From NCBI GenBank assembly GCA_902569975.1, contig CACFWD010000002.1, forward strand, positions 49,530 to 113,529: a stretch of DNA of 64,000 nucleotides, written 5' to 3'. The DNA is from an uncultured Pelagibacteraceae bacterium (GTDB taxonomy: Bacteria > Pseudomonadota > Alphaproteobacteria > Pelagibacterales > Pelagibacteraceae). The position numbers and the translations under genes were made by a program. The notes under the pieces were generated by a model. That model searched no databases and was not told the origin of the DNA. It saw only the letters and a list, made by a program, of their open reading frames with translations. Below, piece after piece: positions 1-11,405 of this stretch (its first letter is position 1; every line of letters starts with the position of its first letter).

Positions 1-18
1 AGACAATTAGATGTTATT

Positions 19-1956
19 TCAGGCGCTCTTTTCTTGATTTCCGTCTTTCTTCTCTTCTTTTACTTCTTCAAAATCAGCATCAACAACATTATCGTCTTTT
101 TTATCCTTGTTATCTTTACCATCATCTTTTCCTGACTCAGGTTTAGCATTTTGTTGAGATTTATAAATTGCTTCTCCAAGCTTCATTGAAGCCTGAATTA
201 ATACCTCTGTTTTCTTTTTGATATCTTCAATATCCTCAGCCTTTAAAGACTCTTTTAAGGACAAAGATGCATCCTCAATTGCTTTTTTCTCAGCATCTGA
301 AACTTTTGTTCCATGTTCTTTAAGATTTTTTTCTGTTGAGTGAATCAAAGTATCAGCTTGATTTCTAACATCAACAGACTCTCTTTTCTTCTTATCTGCT
401 TCTTTGTTAGTCTCAGCATCTTTAACCATCTTTTCGATTTCCTCCTCACTTAAACCGCCAGATGCTTGAATTTGAATTTTTTGTTCTTTACCTGTTCCTT
501 TGTCTTTCGCTGAAACATTTACAATACCATTTGCATCAATATCAAAAGTTACTTCTATTTGAGGAACTCCCCTTGGTGCAGGTGCTATACCGACTAACTC
601 AAAATTACCTAAGATTTTATTATCAGCTGCCATTTCTCTTTCACCTTGAAGAACTCTTATAGAAACAGCTGGTTGATTATCTTCTGCAGTAGAGAAGACC
701 TGACTCTTTTTCGTAGGAATAGTTGTATTTTTTTCTATCAATTTTGTAGATACCCCACCGAGTGTTTCAATACCTAAAGAGAGCGGAGTGACATCAAGAA
801 GAAGAACATCTTTTACATCTCCTTGTAGTACACCTGCTTGGATAGCTGCACCCATTGCAACAACTTCATCAGGGTTAACTCCTTTATTTGGTTCTTTACC
901 AAAAAAATTTTTAACCTCTTCAATTACTTTTGGCATTCTAGTCATACCACCAACCATTACAACTTCATCAACTTCATTTGCCGTTATACCTGCATCTTTC
1001 AAAGCCGTTTTGCATGGAGGCATAGTTCTCGCAATTAAATCCTCAACTAGGGCCTCTAGTTTTGCACGTGTAATTTTAATATTGATATGTTTAGGACCAG
1101 TTTTGTCTGCAGTAATAAAAGGTAAATTGATGTCCGTTTGTTCAGCTGAAGATAATTCAATTTTAGCTTTTTCAGCAGCTTCTTTTAACCTTTGGAGTGC
1201 TAGTTTGTCGGATCTTAAATCAATTCCGTTATCTTTTTTAAATTCAGAAATTAGATATTCAACTATTGAGTTGTCAAAGTCCTCTCCACCTAAAAAAGTA
1301 TCTCCATTAGTTGATTTAACTTCAAATACACCATCTCCTAATTCAAGAATTGAAACATCAAATGTTCCTCCACCTAAATCATAAACAGCAATTTTTTTAT
1401 TTTGTTTTTTGTCCAGACCATAAGCTAATGATGCCGCGGTAGGCTCGTTTATAATTCTTAAAACTTCTAATCCTGCAATCTTACCAGCATCTTTAGTGGC
1501 CTGTCTTTGCGCATCATTAAAATATGCAGGTACAGTAATTACTGCTTTTGTTACAGTTTGACCCAAATATTTTTCTGCTGTCTCCTTCATTTTTTGAAGA
1601 ATAAAAGCTGAGATTTGTGATGGAGAATATTTTTCTCCTTTAGCTTCAATCCATGCATCACCTTTATCAGAGTTAATGATTTTAAAAGGTGCTGCTTCGA
1701 CATCTTTTTTAACAGTTGAATCATCAAAGTTTCTTCCAATTAATCTTTTAACAGCAAAAATTGTATTTTCTGGATTTGTCACAGCTTGTCTTTTAGCTGG
1801 TTGACCGATTAATTTTTCACTTTCATCAACAAATGCTACAACCGAAGGTGTAGTTCTAGCGCCTTCAGCATTTTCCAGAACTTTTGGTTGGCTACCTTCC
1901 ATGATTGCAACGCAGGAGTTAGTTGTTCCAAGGTCAATTCCGATTATTTTGCTCAT
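19..1956 (-). CDS. dnaK: Molecular chaperone DnaK (Hsp70)
   Basis: 645 aa [25 protein letters not shown]-terminus, Hsp70 motifs throughout, acidic tail. Confidence 0.99.
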   Translation of the reverse strand: MSKIIGIDLGTTNSCVAIMEGSQPKVLENAEGARTTPSVVAFVDESEKLIGQPAKRQAVTNPENTIFAVKRLIGRNFDDSTVKKDVEAAPFKIINSDKGDAWIEAKGEKYSPSQISAFILQKMKETAEKYLGQTVTKAVITVPAYFNDAQRQATKDAGKIAGLEVLRIINEPTAASLAYGLDKKQNKKIAVYDLGGGTFDVSILELGDGVFEVKSTNGDTFLGGEDFDNSIVEYLISEFKKDNGIDLRSDKLALQRLKEAAEKAKIELSSAEQTDINLPFITADKTGPKHINIKITRAKLEALVEDLIARTMPPCKTALKDAGITANEVDEVVMVGGMTRMPKVIEEVKNFFGKEPNKGVNPDEVVAMGAAIQAGVLQGDVKDVLLLDVTPLSLGIETLGGVSTKLIEKNTTIPTKKSQVFSTAEDNQPAVSIRVLQGEREMAADNKILGNFELVGIAPAPRGVPQIEVTFDIDANGIVNVSAKDKGTGKEQKIQIQASGGLSEEEIEKMVKDAETNKEADKKKRESVDVRNQADTLIHSTEKNLKEHGTKVSDAEKKAIEDASLSLKESLKAEDIEDIKKKTEVLIQASMKLGEAIYKSQQNAKPESGKDDGKDNKDKKDDNVVDADFEEVKEEKKDGNQEKSA

Positions 1957-2013
1957 AATGTTTTAATACTCTCTTTCTTCATATAGGGGTTAAATCTAAT
2001 TCTACAAGTTGAT

Positions 2014-2718
2014 CTAATCATTATTATCCACTGTTTTTTCACTATTTTCATGATTTTCTTGTCCCTTACTTTGAGTTTTTTTTGAAACACCGACTAATGA
2101 AGGCCTTAAAAGTCTATCTTTCATTGTAAAGCCTTTTTGTATTTCCTGAACAATAGTCCCCGGCTCTTTTTGATTATCTTCAATCTCCATCATTGCCTGG
2201 TGAAAGTTAGGATCGAGTTTTTTGTTTAAACAATCAATCTGATTGATATTATTTTTACCAAATATTGAAATTAAATCTTTATTAATAATATCCAAATGTT
2301 CTAAAATTTTTTTTAATGCGTCAGTATTTTTTAATTTTTCATCGTTTTCTAAAACTTGTTTTGACCTTTCCAGGTTATCTATTAGATTTAATGCTTCTTT
2401 TGCAAAAGTATATCCTCCGTATTCAAATGCATCCTCTTTTTCCTTTTCAAAACGTCTTCTTTGATTTTCCATTTCTGCAAAAGTTCTTGCCAACTTCTCC
2501 TCTAATTCTTTTATCTTTTCTTCAGGAGTAATTTCTTTTTCTTTTGTATCGATATTTGATACACTCTCATTTTCTATATTATTTTCTTTATTATGATGAT
2601 TAGATGCATTTTTGTTATCTATGTCTTTATCATCCATAGTATTAGTTGAACTGTTCTTCTGATTAGATTTTTGATCTTGTTCTTTTTCCATAACGCTTAT
2701 ATGGTAAGAAATTTCCAA
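2014..2718 (-). CDS. grpE: Nucleotide exchange factor GrpE (start possibly at internal Met near 2691)
   Basis: GrpE signature in the C-terminal half (FHQAMMEIEDNQKEPGTIVQEIQKGFTMKDRLLRPSLVGVSKK); adjacent to dnaK. Confidence 0.97.
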   Translation of the reverse strand: MEISYHISVMEKEQDQKSNQKNSSTNTMDDKDIDNKNASNHHNKENNIENESVSNIDTKEKEITPEEKIKELEEKLARTFAEMENQRRRFEKEKEDAFEYGGYTFAKEALNLIDNLERSKQVLENDEKLKNTDALKKILEHLDIINKDLISIFGKNNINQIDCLNKKLDPNFHQAMMEIEDNQKEPGTIVQEIQKGFTMKDRLLRPSLVGVSKKTQSKGQENHENSEKTVDNND

Positions 2719-2732
2719 ATTTCTAGTCTTAA

Positions 2733-3329
2733 ATGAGAAAAATTATTAATCTTTTCATAGGAACAAATAACAAAGGAAAACTCAAAGAAATAAGATCTCT
2801 GTTGCCAAAATACATTAAGATCTATTCTACAAAAGATATTAATATTAAAAGTCCTAATGAGAATGGTAAATCATTTGAGGAAAACTCAATTATAAAATCA
2901 AAATATTTTTCAAAAATAACAAGTTTACCATGTCTCGCAGACGACTCCGGTTTAGAAATAGATATTCTAAATAAAGCTCCGGGTATTTATTCTGCAAGGT
3001 GGGCTGGAAAGAAACTAGATTTCAATAAAGCTATTGAAAGAGTTTATAGAGAATTAAATAAAAAAGATAAAAATTGGAGATTAAAGAAAATTAGAGCAAG
3101 ATTCATATGCGCTTTATCGATTAGTTTTTTAGATAAAAAAATAACTTGTGTTTTAGGAAAAGTAGAAGGAACAATTTCGCCGACACCAAAAGGAAATAGA
3201 GGTTTTGGTTATGATCCAATTTTCATTCCATTTGGAAAAAAATTTACATTTGGTCAAATTGCGCCAAAAGAAAAATATAGAATTGATCATAGATATAAAG
3301 CTTTTAAAAAAATTAAAAAATTTCTTTAA
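2733..3329 (+). CDS. rdgB: Non-canonical purine NTP pyrophosphatase (RdgB/HAM1)
   Basis: GTNNKGKLKEI, ADDSGLEIDILNKAPGIYSARWAG, GNRGFGYDPIF motifs. Confidence 0.97.
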   Translation: MRKIINLFIGTNNKGKLKEIRSLLPKYIKIYSTKDINIKSPNENGKSFEENSIIKSKYFSKITSLPCLADDSGLEIDILNKAPGIYSARWAGKKLDFNKAIERVYRELNKKDKNWRLKKIRARFICALSISFLDKKITCVLGKVEGTISPTPKGNRGFGYDPIFIPFGKKFTFGQIAPKEKYRIDHRYKAFKKIKKFL

Positions 3330-4467
3330 GAGAGCCTTCCTCAATTTTATAAAAATTTAATCGATGATTAATAGTGTTGTCTTTAATATCAAATATTCCA
3401 ATCTTTCCTTTAAATGAATTTCTAGCTTTAAATGATTTACTTATTTCCGTAATATCATTTTTAATAGACAGATAATATATTAAACCAATTAAATCATAAC
3501 CTAACAAAGATAAATGATTTGGGGTTTCATTAAATTTATTATAAAATTTTCTTTGAAATTCTTCTAAGTTTTTTTTATTTATTGAGGGATAGTAAATTGG
3601 CTGTGAAGCAGCTTCATTGAACAAGCTTTCATCAAACCATTGATTAAATGTTATAAAATATTTATCTTTTGGAGAAACATCAGTGTATAATAATGAAGTT
3701 ATAACACTTTTTAGACTTTCATCAAAATCAGCAATTACAACAGAGTCAAACTTAACATTTCCAATTGTATATTTTTTTTCAAGATTTTTTATTTTTTTTT
3801 CTTTGTTAGGATCATCAGAATTTTCTAATCTAGTTATTTCATCAAATAAATTTTGTTTTCGAATTTCATAATTCGTAATATCCTCAATTTGTTTTGTGAG
3901 TTTTTGAGGATCAATATTATAAAAATATTGCTTAAAAGTATTAATTTTTGATTTTTTAATTCCTTGTTTAATTTCTAAATCATAATTTAAATTAGGTATG
4001 AGGAATAAAGTTTTTTTAATTTCATTTTGTTTAATAAATTTTTTTATAGTGTTTAATTGTGATGTTGAGTTTATCCCAGCACTGATAACATTTTTAGGAA
4101 GATCAAGAGTTTTGTTTGTAAAAGATAGAAATGTCAAATCTTTAATTTCTTCTAAGTAAACTAAATTATCGTAAAATACTGGACCAATAACTAAATTAAT
4201 CCCAAGCTCTTTTAATTCGATCGCTGAACGTAAGGTTGTACTAGGATCTGATCCTGTATCTTTTGGAAATATTTCCAAATTGTCTTTATTTATGTCATTT
4301 AAAGCTAATCGAGTAGCCTTAATGATTTGCATACCAATTTCTGAGTTATCTCCAGAGAGTGGTACTAACAAACCGATTTTAAGTTTATTTTCTTCGGAAT
4401 TACTTACATTGATTAAAAATAATAAACTTAAAAAAGAGAAAAAAAGAGTTCTAAAAATTTTATTCAT
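3313..4467 (-). CDS. Periplasmic ligand-binding / penicillin-binding protein activator-like protein (LppC/LivK fold)
   Basis: Signal peptide followed by KIGLLVPLSGDNSEIGMQI; divergent from rsmI, as LppC often is in proteobacteria. Confidence 0.8.
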   Translation of the reverse strand: MNKIFRTLFFSFLSLLFLINVSNSEENKLKIGLLVPLSGDNSEIGMQIIKATRLALNDINKDNLEIFPKDTGSDPSTTLRSAIELKELGINLVIGPVFYDNLVYLEEIKDLTFLSFTNKTLDLPKNVISAGINSTSQLNTIKKFIKQNEIKKTLFLIPNLNYDLEIKQGIKKSKINTFKQYFYNIDPQKLTKQIEDITNYEIRKQNLFDEITRLENSDDPNKEKKIKNLEKKYTIGNVKFDSVVIADFDESLKSVITSLLYTDVSPKDKYFITFNQWFDESLFNEAASQPIYYPSINKKNLEEFQRKFYNKFNETPNHLSLLGYDLIGLIYYLSIKNDITEISKSFKARNSFKGKIGIFDIKDNTINHRLNFYKIEEGSLKEIF

Positions 4468-4501
4468 TTGATGTTACTATTACTCTAATACTGTTTAAAT
4501 T

Positions 4502-5362
4502 ATGGTAAACCCTATATTGCATAAAAATGAATTGAAAAAAGGGCTATATTTAATACCAACTCCTATCGGAAACTTAGGTGATATCACCATTAGAGCTATA
4601 GAGCTCCTCACAAACTCAGATTTTATACTTTGTGAAGACACAAGAGTATCAAAGAAGTTGTTAGATAAATTTAAAATTAAAGCAAGATTAATTTCTAATC
4701 ATAAATTTAATGAAATTAAAAATTTGTCTAAAATTATAAACATATTGAAAAATAATAAAATTGTTTCAATTATTTCTGATGCTGGAACACCAGGAATATC
4801 AGATCCAGGTGCGATTTTAATAAATGAGTGTATAAAGCAAGGAATTAATGTTATCCCATTACCAGGTCCGTCAGCAGTAACGACTGCTGTTTCTGTAAGT
4901 GGGTTTGGTGAAAAATATCTATTCTATGGTTTTTTTCCAGAAAAAGAAAAATTGATTAAGGATGAACTAAAAAATTTATCTGGTTTAAATTTTTGTTTAG
5001 TTTTTTTTGTTTCTCCTAAAAAGATAAATAAAATCATTCCTTATTTAAATACTTATTTTTTAGATAGGAAAATTTTAATTTGTAGAGAAATTTCAAAGTA
5101 TTATGAGGAATATATAAGAAGTAGTCTGGGAAACTTAAAAAAATTTAAAACTGAACCAAAAGGTGAATTAACGATTGTTTTATCTGAAAAACTATTTGAT
5201 AAAAAAGCCTCACAAATATTAAATGAATCAGATAAAATAAACATCAAGACTATGCTAAATAAATTAAGTACAAAAGAAATTACAAATATAATGAGTCAAA
5301 ATAGTAATGTTCCAAAAAAAGAAATCTATGAGTATTGTCTTAAATTGAAAAATGAGAAATAA
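4502..5362 (+). CDS. rsmI: 16S rRNA 2'-O-ribose C1402 methyltransferase RsmI
   Basis: LIPTPIGNLGDITIRAI, EDTRVSKKLL, SDAGTPGISDPG motifs. Confidence 0.97.
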   Translation: MVNPILHKNELKKGLYLIPTPIGNLGDITIRAIELLTNSDFILCEDTRVSKKLLDKFKIKARLISNHKFNEIKNLSKIINILKNNKIVSIISDAGTPGISDPGAILINECIKQGINVIPLPGPSAVTTAVSVSGFGEKYLFYGFFPEKEKLIKDELKNLSGLNFCLVFFVSPKKINKIIPYLNTYFLDRKILICREISKYYEEYIRSSLGNLKKFKTEPKGELTIVLSEKLFDKKASQILNESDKINIKTMLNKLSTKEITNIMSQNSNVPKKEIYEYCLKLKNEK

Positions 5363-5945
5363 ATTATTAGTACTTTTTTTTATAAGTATAATTTTATCAG
5401 GGTGTGCTGGAGTTGCATCAAAAGGGATTTTTGGAACAGGTGTTAGTGTTGCTTTTGATCCAAGAACAGTTGGAACTCAAGTAGACGATTCTATAATGCA
5501 AAAAAATTTATCAACAAGAATACTTTTAGTGGATAAAAAATATTTATTGTCGGTAAAAACAAAGGTTTTAGATGGCAGAATTTTTATTACTGGTAAAGTT
5601 GATAATCCTGAGGAAAAACTTAAGCTCACAAAGCTTGCTTGGGAGATAAAAGGTGCCAGATCTGTAAGAAATGATATTAAAATAAAAGAAGATTTTGATT
5701 TTAAACAGTCTGCAAAAGATATCTTAATTACATCTCAACTAAGATCAGCATTGATTTTCAATAAGAATATTAAAGCTACTAACTATCAAATTGATACCTA
5801 CAAGAAGAAAATTTATATTTATGGTATTGCATTAACTGCAGATGAAAAAGATTTAGTGATAAGTGAAGCTAAAGAAATTCTTGATGTAAAAGATGTTATA
5901 GCTAGTATAATTCTTGTAGACGATCTACGTATTCAAAAAGACTAG
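5352..5945 (+). CDS. BON-domain lipoprotein
   Basis: Lipobox LSGC; two BON-like repeats (KTKVLDGRIFITGKVDNPEEKLKL). Confidence 0.85.
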   Translation: MRNKLLVLFFISIILSGCAGVASKGIFGTGVSVAFDPRTVGTQVDDSIMQKNLSTRILLVDKKYLLSVKTKVLDGRIFITGKVDNPEEKLKLTKLAWEIKGARSVRNDIKIKEDFDFKQSAKDILITSQLRSALIFNKNIKATNYQIDTYKKKIYIYGIALTADEKDLVISEAKEILDVKDVIASIILVDDLRIQKD

Positions 5946-8227
5946 TTTTTTTTATAATCAATAACGTCTGCTGAATATGCTGCTATAGAAGCAAGATTAA
6001 TTATTTCGGATGTAGAGCTTCTCAAAGGAGCAATTTCGATAGGTAGCCCCAATCCAATTAGTAACGGACCAATTACTTTAGTATCTCCAAGAGTCTTCAT
6101 CATTTTGTAAGAAATAGCTGCACTATGTTGACCAGGCATTATTAGGATATTCGCATTTCCAACTATATTTGAAAATGGATACAAACTTTTATATTCTTCA
6201 TTTAGAGCAACATCTGGTTGCATGTCGCCATCAAATTTAAAATCTACATTTTTTTTCTTAAGAATTTCTACAGCATCTCTAATATGTTTTGTTCTGCTTG
6301 TAAGTGGTTGACCAAATGTTGAATGTGAAACAAAAGCAACTTTTGGATCAAAACCAAATAATCTTACTACTCGAGCACTTGAGACAGCAATTTCTGATAA
6401 TTGCTCTGAGCTAGGATATTCGTTAACACTAGTATCACTAACAAATATTGTTTTACCTTTATGAACAACCATATTTAACCCAAACATTATTTCCCCTGGC
6501 CTTGCTGTTACAACTTGTGTAATTTTTTTTAGCGACTCTCCAAATCTTCTTGTATTACCTGTGACTGCTCCATCCGCATCCCCACATGCTACCATGCATG
6601 ATGCCCAAATAACTCTGTCATTTCTTACAAGTCGATCACAGTCTCGCTCTAATAACCCTTGATCTCTTTGAAGTTTTTTAAATAAAAATTTAACATATTT
6701 TGCTCTTTTTGTTTTATCTTTAGAATTAATTATTTTTATATCAAAACTTTCGCTATAACCGATTTTTTTAATTTGTTCTTTAATTTTTTCCTCTTTACCT
6801 ACTAGAATAGGTATCCCTAATTTAGAATTCTTAAATGCAATTGCAGCCTTAAGAGTATTTTCATCTTCTCCATCAGCAAAAACAATTTTTTTTTGATTCT
6901 TTTTTATATATCCATTGATACCCTGCATTATAGTTACAGTTGGATCTAATCTCTGTTTTAAGTGTTCTTGATATATTTCAAAATTTTTAATTTTTTTTCT
7001 GGCAACTCCGGTTTCCATAGCTGCCTTAGCAACAGCCGCTGGAATAATACTTATTAATCTAGGATCAAAAGTTGAGGGAATAATATAATCTTTTCCATAA
7101 CGAGGTCTCTCCCCTCCCATTGCAGCAACAACTTCATCTGGAACATCTTCTCTTGCTAGCTCAGCAATCGCATGAGCTGCCGCAATTTTCATTTCTTCAT
7201 TAATTGTTTTAGATCTGACGTCTAAAGCACCTCTAAATATATACGGGAAACCAATTAAGTTATTTACTTGGTTAGGGTAATCTGATCTACCAGTAGCGAC
7301 AATCGCATCGTCACGCACATCTTCAATTTCCTCAGGTGTAATTTCAGGATCTGGATTTGCACAAGCAAAAATAATTGGATTTTTTGCCATTCTTTTTACC
7401 ATGTCTTTTGTTAAAGCCCCCTTTGCAGAAAGTCCTAAAAATACATCCGCATTTTTTATTGCATCTTTTAATGTTCTATCAGAAGTTTCAATAGAGTGAG
7501 CCGATTTCCATTGATTTAATTTTTTTCTTCCTCTGTAAATGACACCACTTCTATCAACCATTGTAATATTTTTTTGTGGTATACCAGTTTTTTTAAATAA
7601 ATTTGCACAAGCCATCGCTGATGCACCAGCACCATTTACAACAACTTTAATTTTCTTAATTGATTTTTTAGTAATATCTAAGGCATTAATTAAAGCAGCA
7701 GTTGTAATAATAGCAGTGCCATGTTGATCATCATGAAATACTGGAATATCTAAAATTTCTTTAAGTTTTTCCTCAATGATAAAACATTCTGGCGCCGCTA
7801 TATCCTCTAAATTTATACCACCAAAAGAAGGTGCAAAGTTTTTTATTGAATTAATTATTTCATCAGAATTTTCAGAATTAATTTCAAGATCAATGGCATC
7901 AATGTCAGCAAACCTTTTGAATAAAACAGCTTTTCCCTCCATTACAGGTTTTGATGCTAAAGCACCTAAATTTCCCATTCCCAGAATTGCCGAGCCATTA
8001 CTGATTACAGCTACAAGATTACCTTTACTAGTATAATCATACGCAGCCTCAGGATTTTCACTAATTGCTTTAACGGGAGCTGCTACACCAGGAGAGTAAG
8101 CTAGAGCTAGATCTCTTTTTGTAGTCATATTTTTTGATGATACAATTTCTATTTTTCCTGGCTTTTTATGAGAATGAAAATCTAATGCCTCTTTCTCAGT
8201 ATAATGATCTGGTTTAGTTTTTTTCAT
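5942..8227 (-). CDS. maeB: NADP-dependent malic enzyme with C-terminal phosphotransacetylase-like domain
   Basis: AYSPGVAAPVKAI, FHDDQHGTAI; 761 aa two-domain protein. Confidence 0.96.
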   Translation of the reverse strand: MKKTKPDHYTEKEALDFHSHKKPGKIEIVSSKNMTTKRDLALAYSPGVAAPVKAISENPEAAYDYTSKGNLVAVISNGSAILGMGNLGALASKPVMEGKAVLFKRFADIDAIDLEINSENSDEIINSIKNFAPSFGGINLEDIAAPECFIIEEKLKEILDIPVFHDDQHGTAIITTAALINALDITKKSIKKIKVVVNGAGASAMACANLFKKTGIPQKNITMVDRSGVIYRGRKKLNQWKSAHSIETSDRTLKDAIKNADVFLGLSAKGALTKDMVKRMAKNPIIFACANPDPEITPEEIEDVRDDAIVATGRSDYPNQVNNLIGFPYIFRGALDVRSKTINEEMKIAAAHAIAELAREDVPDEVVAAMGGERPRYGKDYIIPSTFDPRLISIIPAAVAKAAMETGVARKKIKNFEIYQEHLKQRLDPTVTIMQGINGYIKKNQKKIVFADGEDENTLKAAIAFKNSKLGIPILVGKEEKIKEQIKKIGYSESFDIKIINSKDKTKRAKYVKFLFKKLQRDQGLLERDCDRLVRNDRVIWASCMVACGDADGAVTGNTRRFGESLKKITQVVTARPGEIMFGLNMVVHKGKTIFVSDTSVNEYPSSEQLSEIAVSSARVVRLFGFDPKVAFVSHSTFGQPLTSRTKHIRDAVEILKKKNVDFKFDGDMQPDVALNEEYKSLYPFSNIVGNANILIMPGQHSAAISYKMMKTLGDTKVIGPLLIGLGLPIEIAPLRSSTSEIINLASIAAYSADVIDYKKN

Positions 8228-8277
8228 TTTTGATAATTAGATGTACAAATGGGGTTAAATTAAGACTAATATGATTT

Positions 8278-9807
8278 ATGAACTTAATTAAGTCAACTGG
8301 GACTTTTAGTTTTTTTACAATAATCAGTAGGTTGTTGGGGTATTTAAGAGATATTTTAATTGCTATTTTTTTGGGAACAAGTTTTTTGGCGGACGTTTTC
8401 TTTGTAGCTTTTAGAATACCAAATACCTTTAGAAGATTGTTTTCTGAGGGTACATTCAATGCTGCCTTTGTACCTAGTTACGCCTCTGAACTTGTACAAG
8501 GAAAAGAAAAATCAAATAAATTTGCAAGTGAAGTTTTTAACTTACTTTTTTTAATTTTATTAATATTAGTTCTTTTAATTCAATTGTTCATGCCTGCGTT
8601 TGTTTCTTTAATTGCTCCAGGATTTGTGGAAGACGATGAAAAAATGAAACTTGCGATTAATCTTACGCGAATAACATTCCCATTTTTACTACTTATTTCA
8701 TTAGCCTCTTTTTTTTCTGCAATACTTAATTCTCATAACAGGTTTGCCGAGTCTGCTGCAGCTCCAATAATATTAAATATTGTCTTAATCATCGTTTTAT
8801 TTTTTAGTAAATTACTTGATGATAACTTAGTTTATTTTTTGTCTTACGGGGTAACATTTGCTGGGTTTCTGCAGTTGATATTTTTATATTTTTTTGTAAA
8901 AAAGTTTTTCAAGTTAGAGATAAATATTAAATTTCAAATTTCCAAAAAAGTAAAATTTTTTTTTAATAAATTACTTCCAAGTATTTTTTCATCAGGCGTA
9001 ACGCAAATTAATATTTTAGTTGGAACGATTATCGCATCATTTCAAGCAAGTGCTGTTTCCTATTTATATTATGCTGATAGAATTTACCAAATAAATTTAG
9101 CTATAGCTGGTATAGCTATAGGAATAGTTATACTTCCTCAACTATCAAAATATATAAATCAAAAAAATAAAAAAAAAATTGATTTAATACAAAATAAAGC
9201 ATTGGAGCTTAGTTTGTTTCTAAGTTTACCTGCCTCTGCAGCTTTATTGATAGGATCTAAAGAAATCATCTCAGCACTTTTTGGATATGGTCAGTTTACA
9301 GAAAATTCTGTTTTAAATAGTTCTAACGCTTTGTATTATTTTAGTTTTGGATTGCCTGCATTTGCAATGATTAAAGTATTTTCGAATTTCTTTTTTGCTA
9401 ATCATGATACGAAAACACCATTTTATATTTCTCTTATTTCAGTTTTATTAAATATTTTAATTAGTGTTTATTTTTTTAGATCAATTGGTTTCATTATAAT
9501 TCCTATAGCAACGACTATTTCCTCATGGTTTAATACAATATTTTTATTTTTTATTTTGATTAACAGAGGCTTATTTAGTTTTAATAATATTTTTATAAGT
9601 CGATTTTTAAAGATTATTTTTTCCTCTGTAGCTATGGGTTTCTTTTTTAATTATTTAATGGATATATTTCAAAATCAGCTTGATTATGATCAAGCTCTAA
9701 AATCTTTTTACCTTATTTTATCAGTCCTTCTTGGAGCATGTTTTTATTTATTGCTATCTTATTTGATCAAAGCTTTTAAATTAGAAGATATTAAATTAAA
9801 GTATTAA
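8278..9807 (+). CDS. murJ: Lipid II flippase MurJ (MviN)
   Basis: Polytopic; RLLGYLRDILIAIFLG, FRIPNTFRRLFSEGTFNAAFVP. Confidence 0.96.
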   Translation: MNLIKSTGTFSFFTIISRLLGYLRDILIAIFLGTSFLADVFFVAFRIPNTFRRLFSEGTFNAAFVPSYASELVQGKEKSNKFASEVFNLLFLILLILVLLIQLFMPAFVSLIAPGFVEDDEKMKLAINLTRITFPFLLLISLASFFSAILNSHNRFAESAAAPIILNIVLIIVLFFSKLLDDNLVYFLSYGVTFAGFLQLIFLYFFVKKFFKLEINIKFQISKKVKFFFNKLLPSIFSSGVTQINILVGTIIASFQASAVSYLYYADRIYQINLAIAGIAIGIVILPQLSKYINQKNKKKIDLIQNKALELSLFLSLPASAALLIGSKEIISALFGYGQFTENSVLNSSNALYYFSFGLPAFAMIKVFSNFFFANHDTKTPFYISLISVLLNILISVYFFRSIGFIIIPIATTISSWFNTIFLFFILINRGLFSFNNIFISRFLKIIFSSVAMGFFFNYLMDIFQNQLDYDQALKSFYLILSVLLGACFYLLLSYLIKAFKLEDIKLKY

Positions 9808-9809
9808 TT

Positions 9810-10811
9810 ATGGGTAAAAAAATTTTTTCAGGTGTTCAACCAACAGGAAATTTACATTTAGGAAATTATTTAGGAGCAATAAAAAATTTTGTCAGACTAA
9901 ATAATGACAGTGAAAATAATTGTGTTTTTTGCGTAGTGGATTTGCACGCTATAACAGTAAAGCAAAATCCAAAAGAACTTAGAGACAATATTAGAGAAAC
10001 AGTTGCAACATTTATTGCTTGTGGAATTGATCCGAAAAAAAGTATTATTTTTAACCAATCAACTGTACCAGCCCACGCCGAGGCTGCATGGTTGTTAAGT
10101 TGTGTTGCTAGAATGGGCTGGTTAAACCGAATGACACAATTTAAAGAGAAGGCCGGTAGAGATAAAGAAAAGGCAAGTGTAGGACTTTATTCATATCCAA
10201 TATTGATGGCAGCAGATATTTTGTTATATGACACAACACATGTGCCAGTTGGTGAAGATCAAAAACAACATCTAGAATTATGTAGAGATATTGCTCAAAA
10301 ATTTAATAATGATTACAATGTATATGATTTTTTAAAAGTGCCAGAGCCACTTATTCAAAAAGAATTTTCTAGAATAATGAGTCTTAAAGATGGAACTAAA
10401 AAAATGAGTAAGTCTGAATTATCAGATTTAGGCCGAATAAATTTAACGGATAATAAAGACGATATAATTAATAAAATTAAAAAAGCAAAAACAGATACTT
10501 TACCTCTGCCCGATAATATCGATGAATTAGTTAACAGATTAGAGGCAAAAAATCTTTTAGGAATTTATTCCAGTCTAACTGATTTAACTTTGGAAAAAAC
10601 AGTTGATAAATTTAAAGGTAAAAACTTTTCAGACTTCAAAGAAAAACTTTCTCAAGTTTTAGTTGAGAAAATAGATCCTATATCCTCAGAAATAAAAAAG
10701 TTGACAGAAGATAAAAGTTTTTTAGATGAAATTCTTCTCGATGGTCAGAAAAAAGCTAATGATTTTGCATCAAAAAAATTGAGAAAAATGCAGGAAATCT
10801 TGGGTTTTTAA
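9810..10811 (+). CDS. trpS: Tryptophanyl-tRNA synthetase
   Basis: SGVQPTGNLHLGNYLGAI and KMSKS motif. Confidence 0.98.
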   Translation: MGKKIFSGVQPTGNLHLGNYLGAIKNFVRLNNDSENNCVFCVVDLHAITVKQNPKELRDNIRETVATFIACGIDPKKSIIFNQSTVPAHAEAAWLLSCVARMGWLNRMTQFKEKAGRDKEKASVGLYSYPILMAADILLYDTTHVPVGEDQKQHLELCRDIAQKFNNDYNVYDFLKVPEPLIQKEFSRIMSLKDGTKKMSKSELSDLGRINLTDNKDDIINKIKKAKTDTLPLPDNIDELVNRLEAKNLLGIYSSLTDLTLEKTVDKFKGKNFSDFKEKLSQVLVEKIDPISSEIKKLTEDKSFLDEILLDGQKKANDFASKKLRKMQEILGF

Positions 10812-10863
10812 AAAAATTTTTTTAACAAGTTCCAATTTTACAATAATTGACTATATAGTAAAT

Positions 10864-11403
10864 ATGTTCGTTCAAACTGAAACAACACCAAATCCTAATT
10901 CATTAAAGTTTTTACCAGGTACAGTGGTATCCAAAGGAGGTTCTTTTGAAATTACAAAAAAAGATGATGTAAAAAATGAATTAATTAGAAATTTAATGTC
11001 TATCAACGGTGTTGAAGGAGTTTTTTTAAGTAAGGAATTTATTTCAATCAACAAATATGAGGAAATTTCTTGGGATGAAATAAAACATATTGTTATTTCT
11101 TTAATTAATGATTTTTATTCAAGTGGCAAAGAATGTATTATAGATAAAAGTCCGTTTGAGGTTGAAGAAAATCTAGGAGAAATAGAAAAAAAAATTGTTC
11201 AAATTTTAGATCAAAAAATTAGACCAGCTGTTGCAAAAGATGGTGGAGATATTAAGTTTAAAGAATTTAAGGATGGAGTTGTGAAGGTTCAATTACAAGG
11301 TAGTTGTTCTGGATGTCCGAGTTCAACGATGACACTTAAACAAGGAGTTCAAAATCTTTTATGTCACTACTTGCCAGAAGTTAAAGAGGTTGTTGCAATT
11401 TAA
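10864..11403 (+). CDS. NifU family Fe-S scaffold protein (Nfu N-terminal domain + NifU C-terminal CxxC domain)
   Basis: MFVQTETTPNPNSLKFLPG and GSCSGCPSSTMTLKQGVQ. Confidence 0.95.
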   Translation: MFVQTETTPNPNSLKFLPGTVVSKGGSFEITKKDDVKNELIRNLMSINGVEGVFLSKEFISINKYEEISWDEIKHIVISLINDFYSSGKECIIDKSPFEVEENLGEIEKKIVQILDQKIRPAVAKDGGDIKFKEFKDGVVKVQLQGSCSGCPSSTMTLKQGVQNLLCHYLPEVKEVVAI

Positions 11404-11405
11404 TA

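Noticed and set aside
788-1384. 198-aa plus-strand ORF opposite dnaK
   Set aside because: Antisense to a strongly conserved dnaK reading frame; low-complexity Ser/Thr/Phe translation typical of mirror ORFs.
8214-8459. 81-aa minus-strand ORF over murJ start
   Set aside because: Antisense of MurJ N-terminus, no supporting features.
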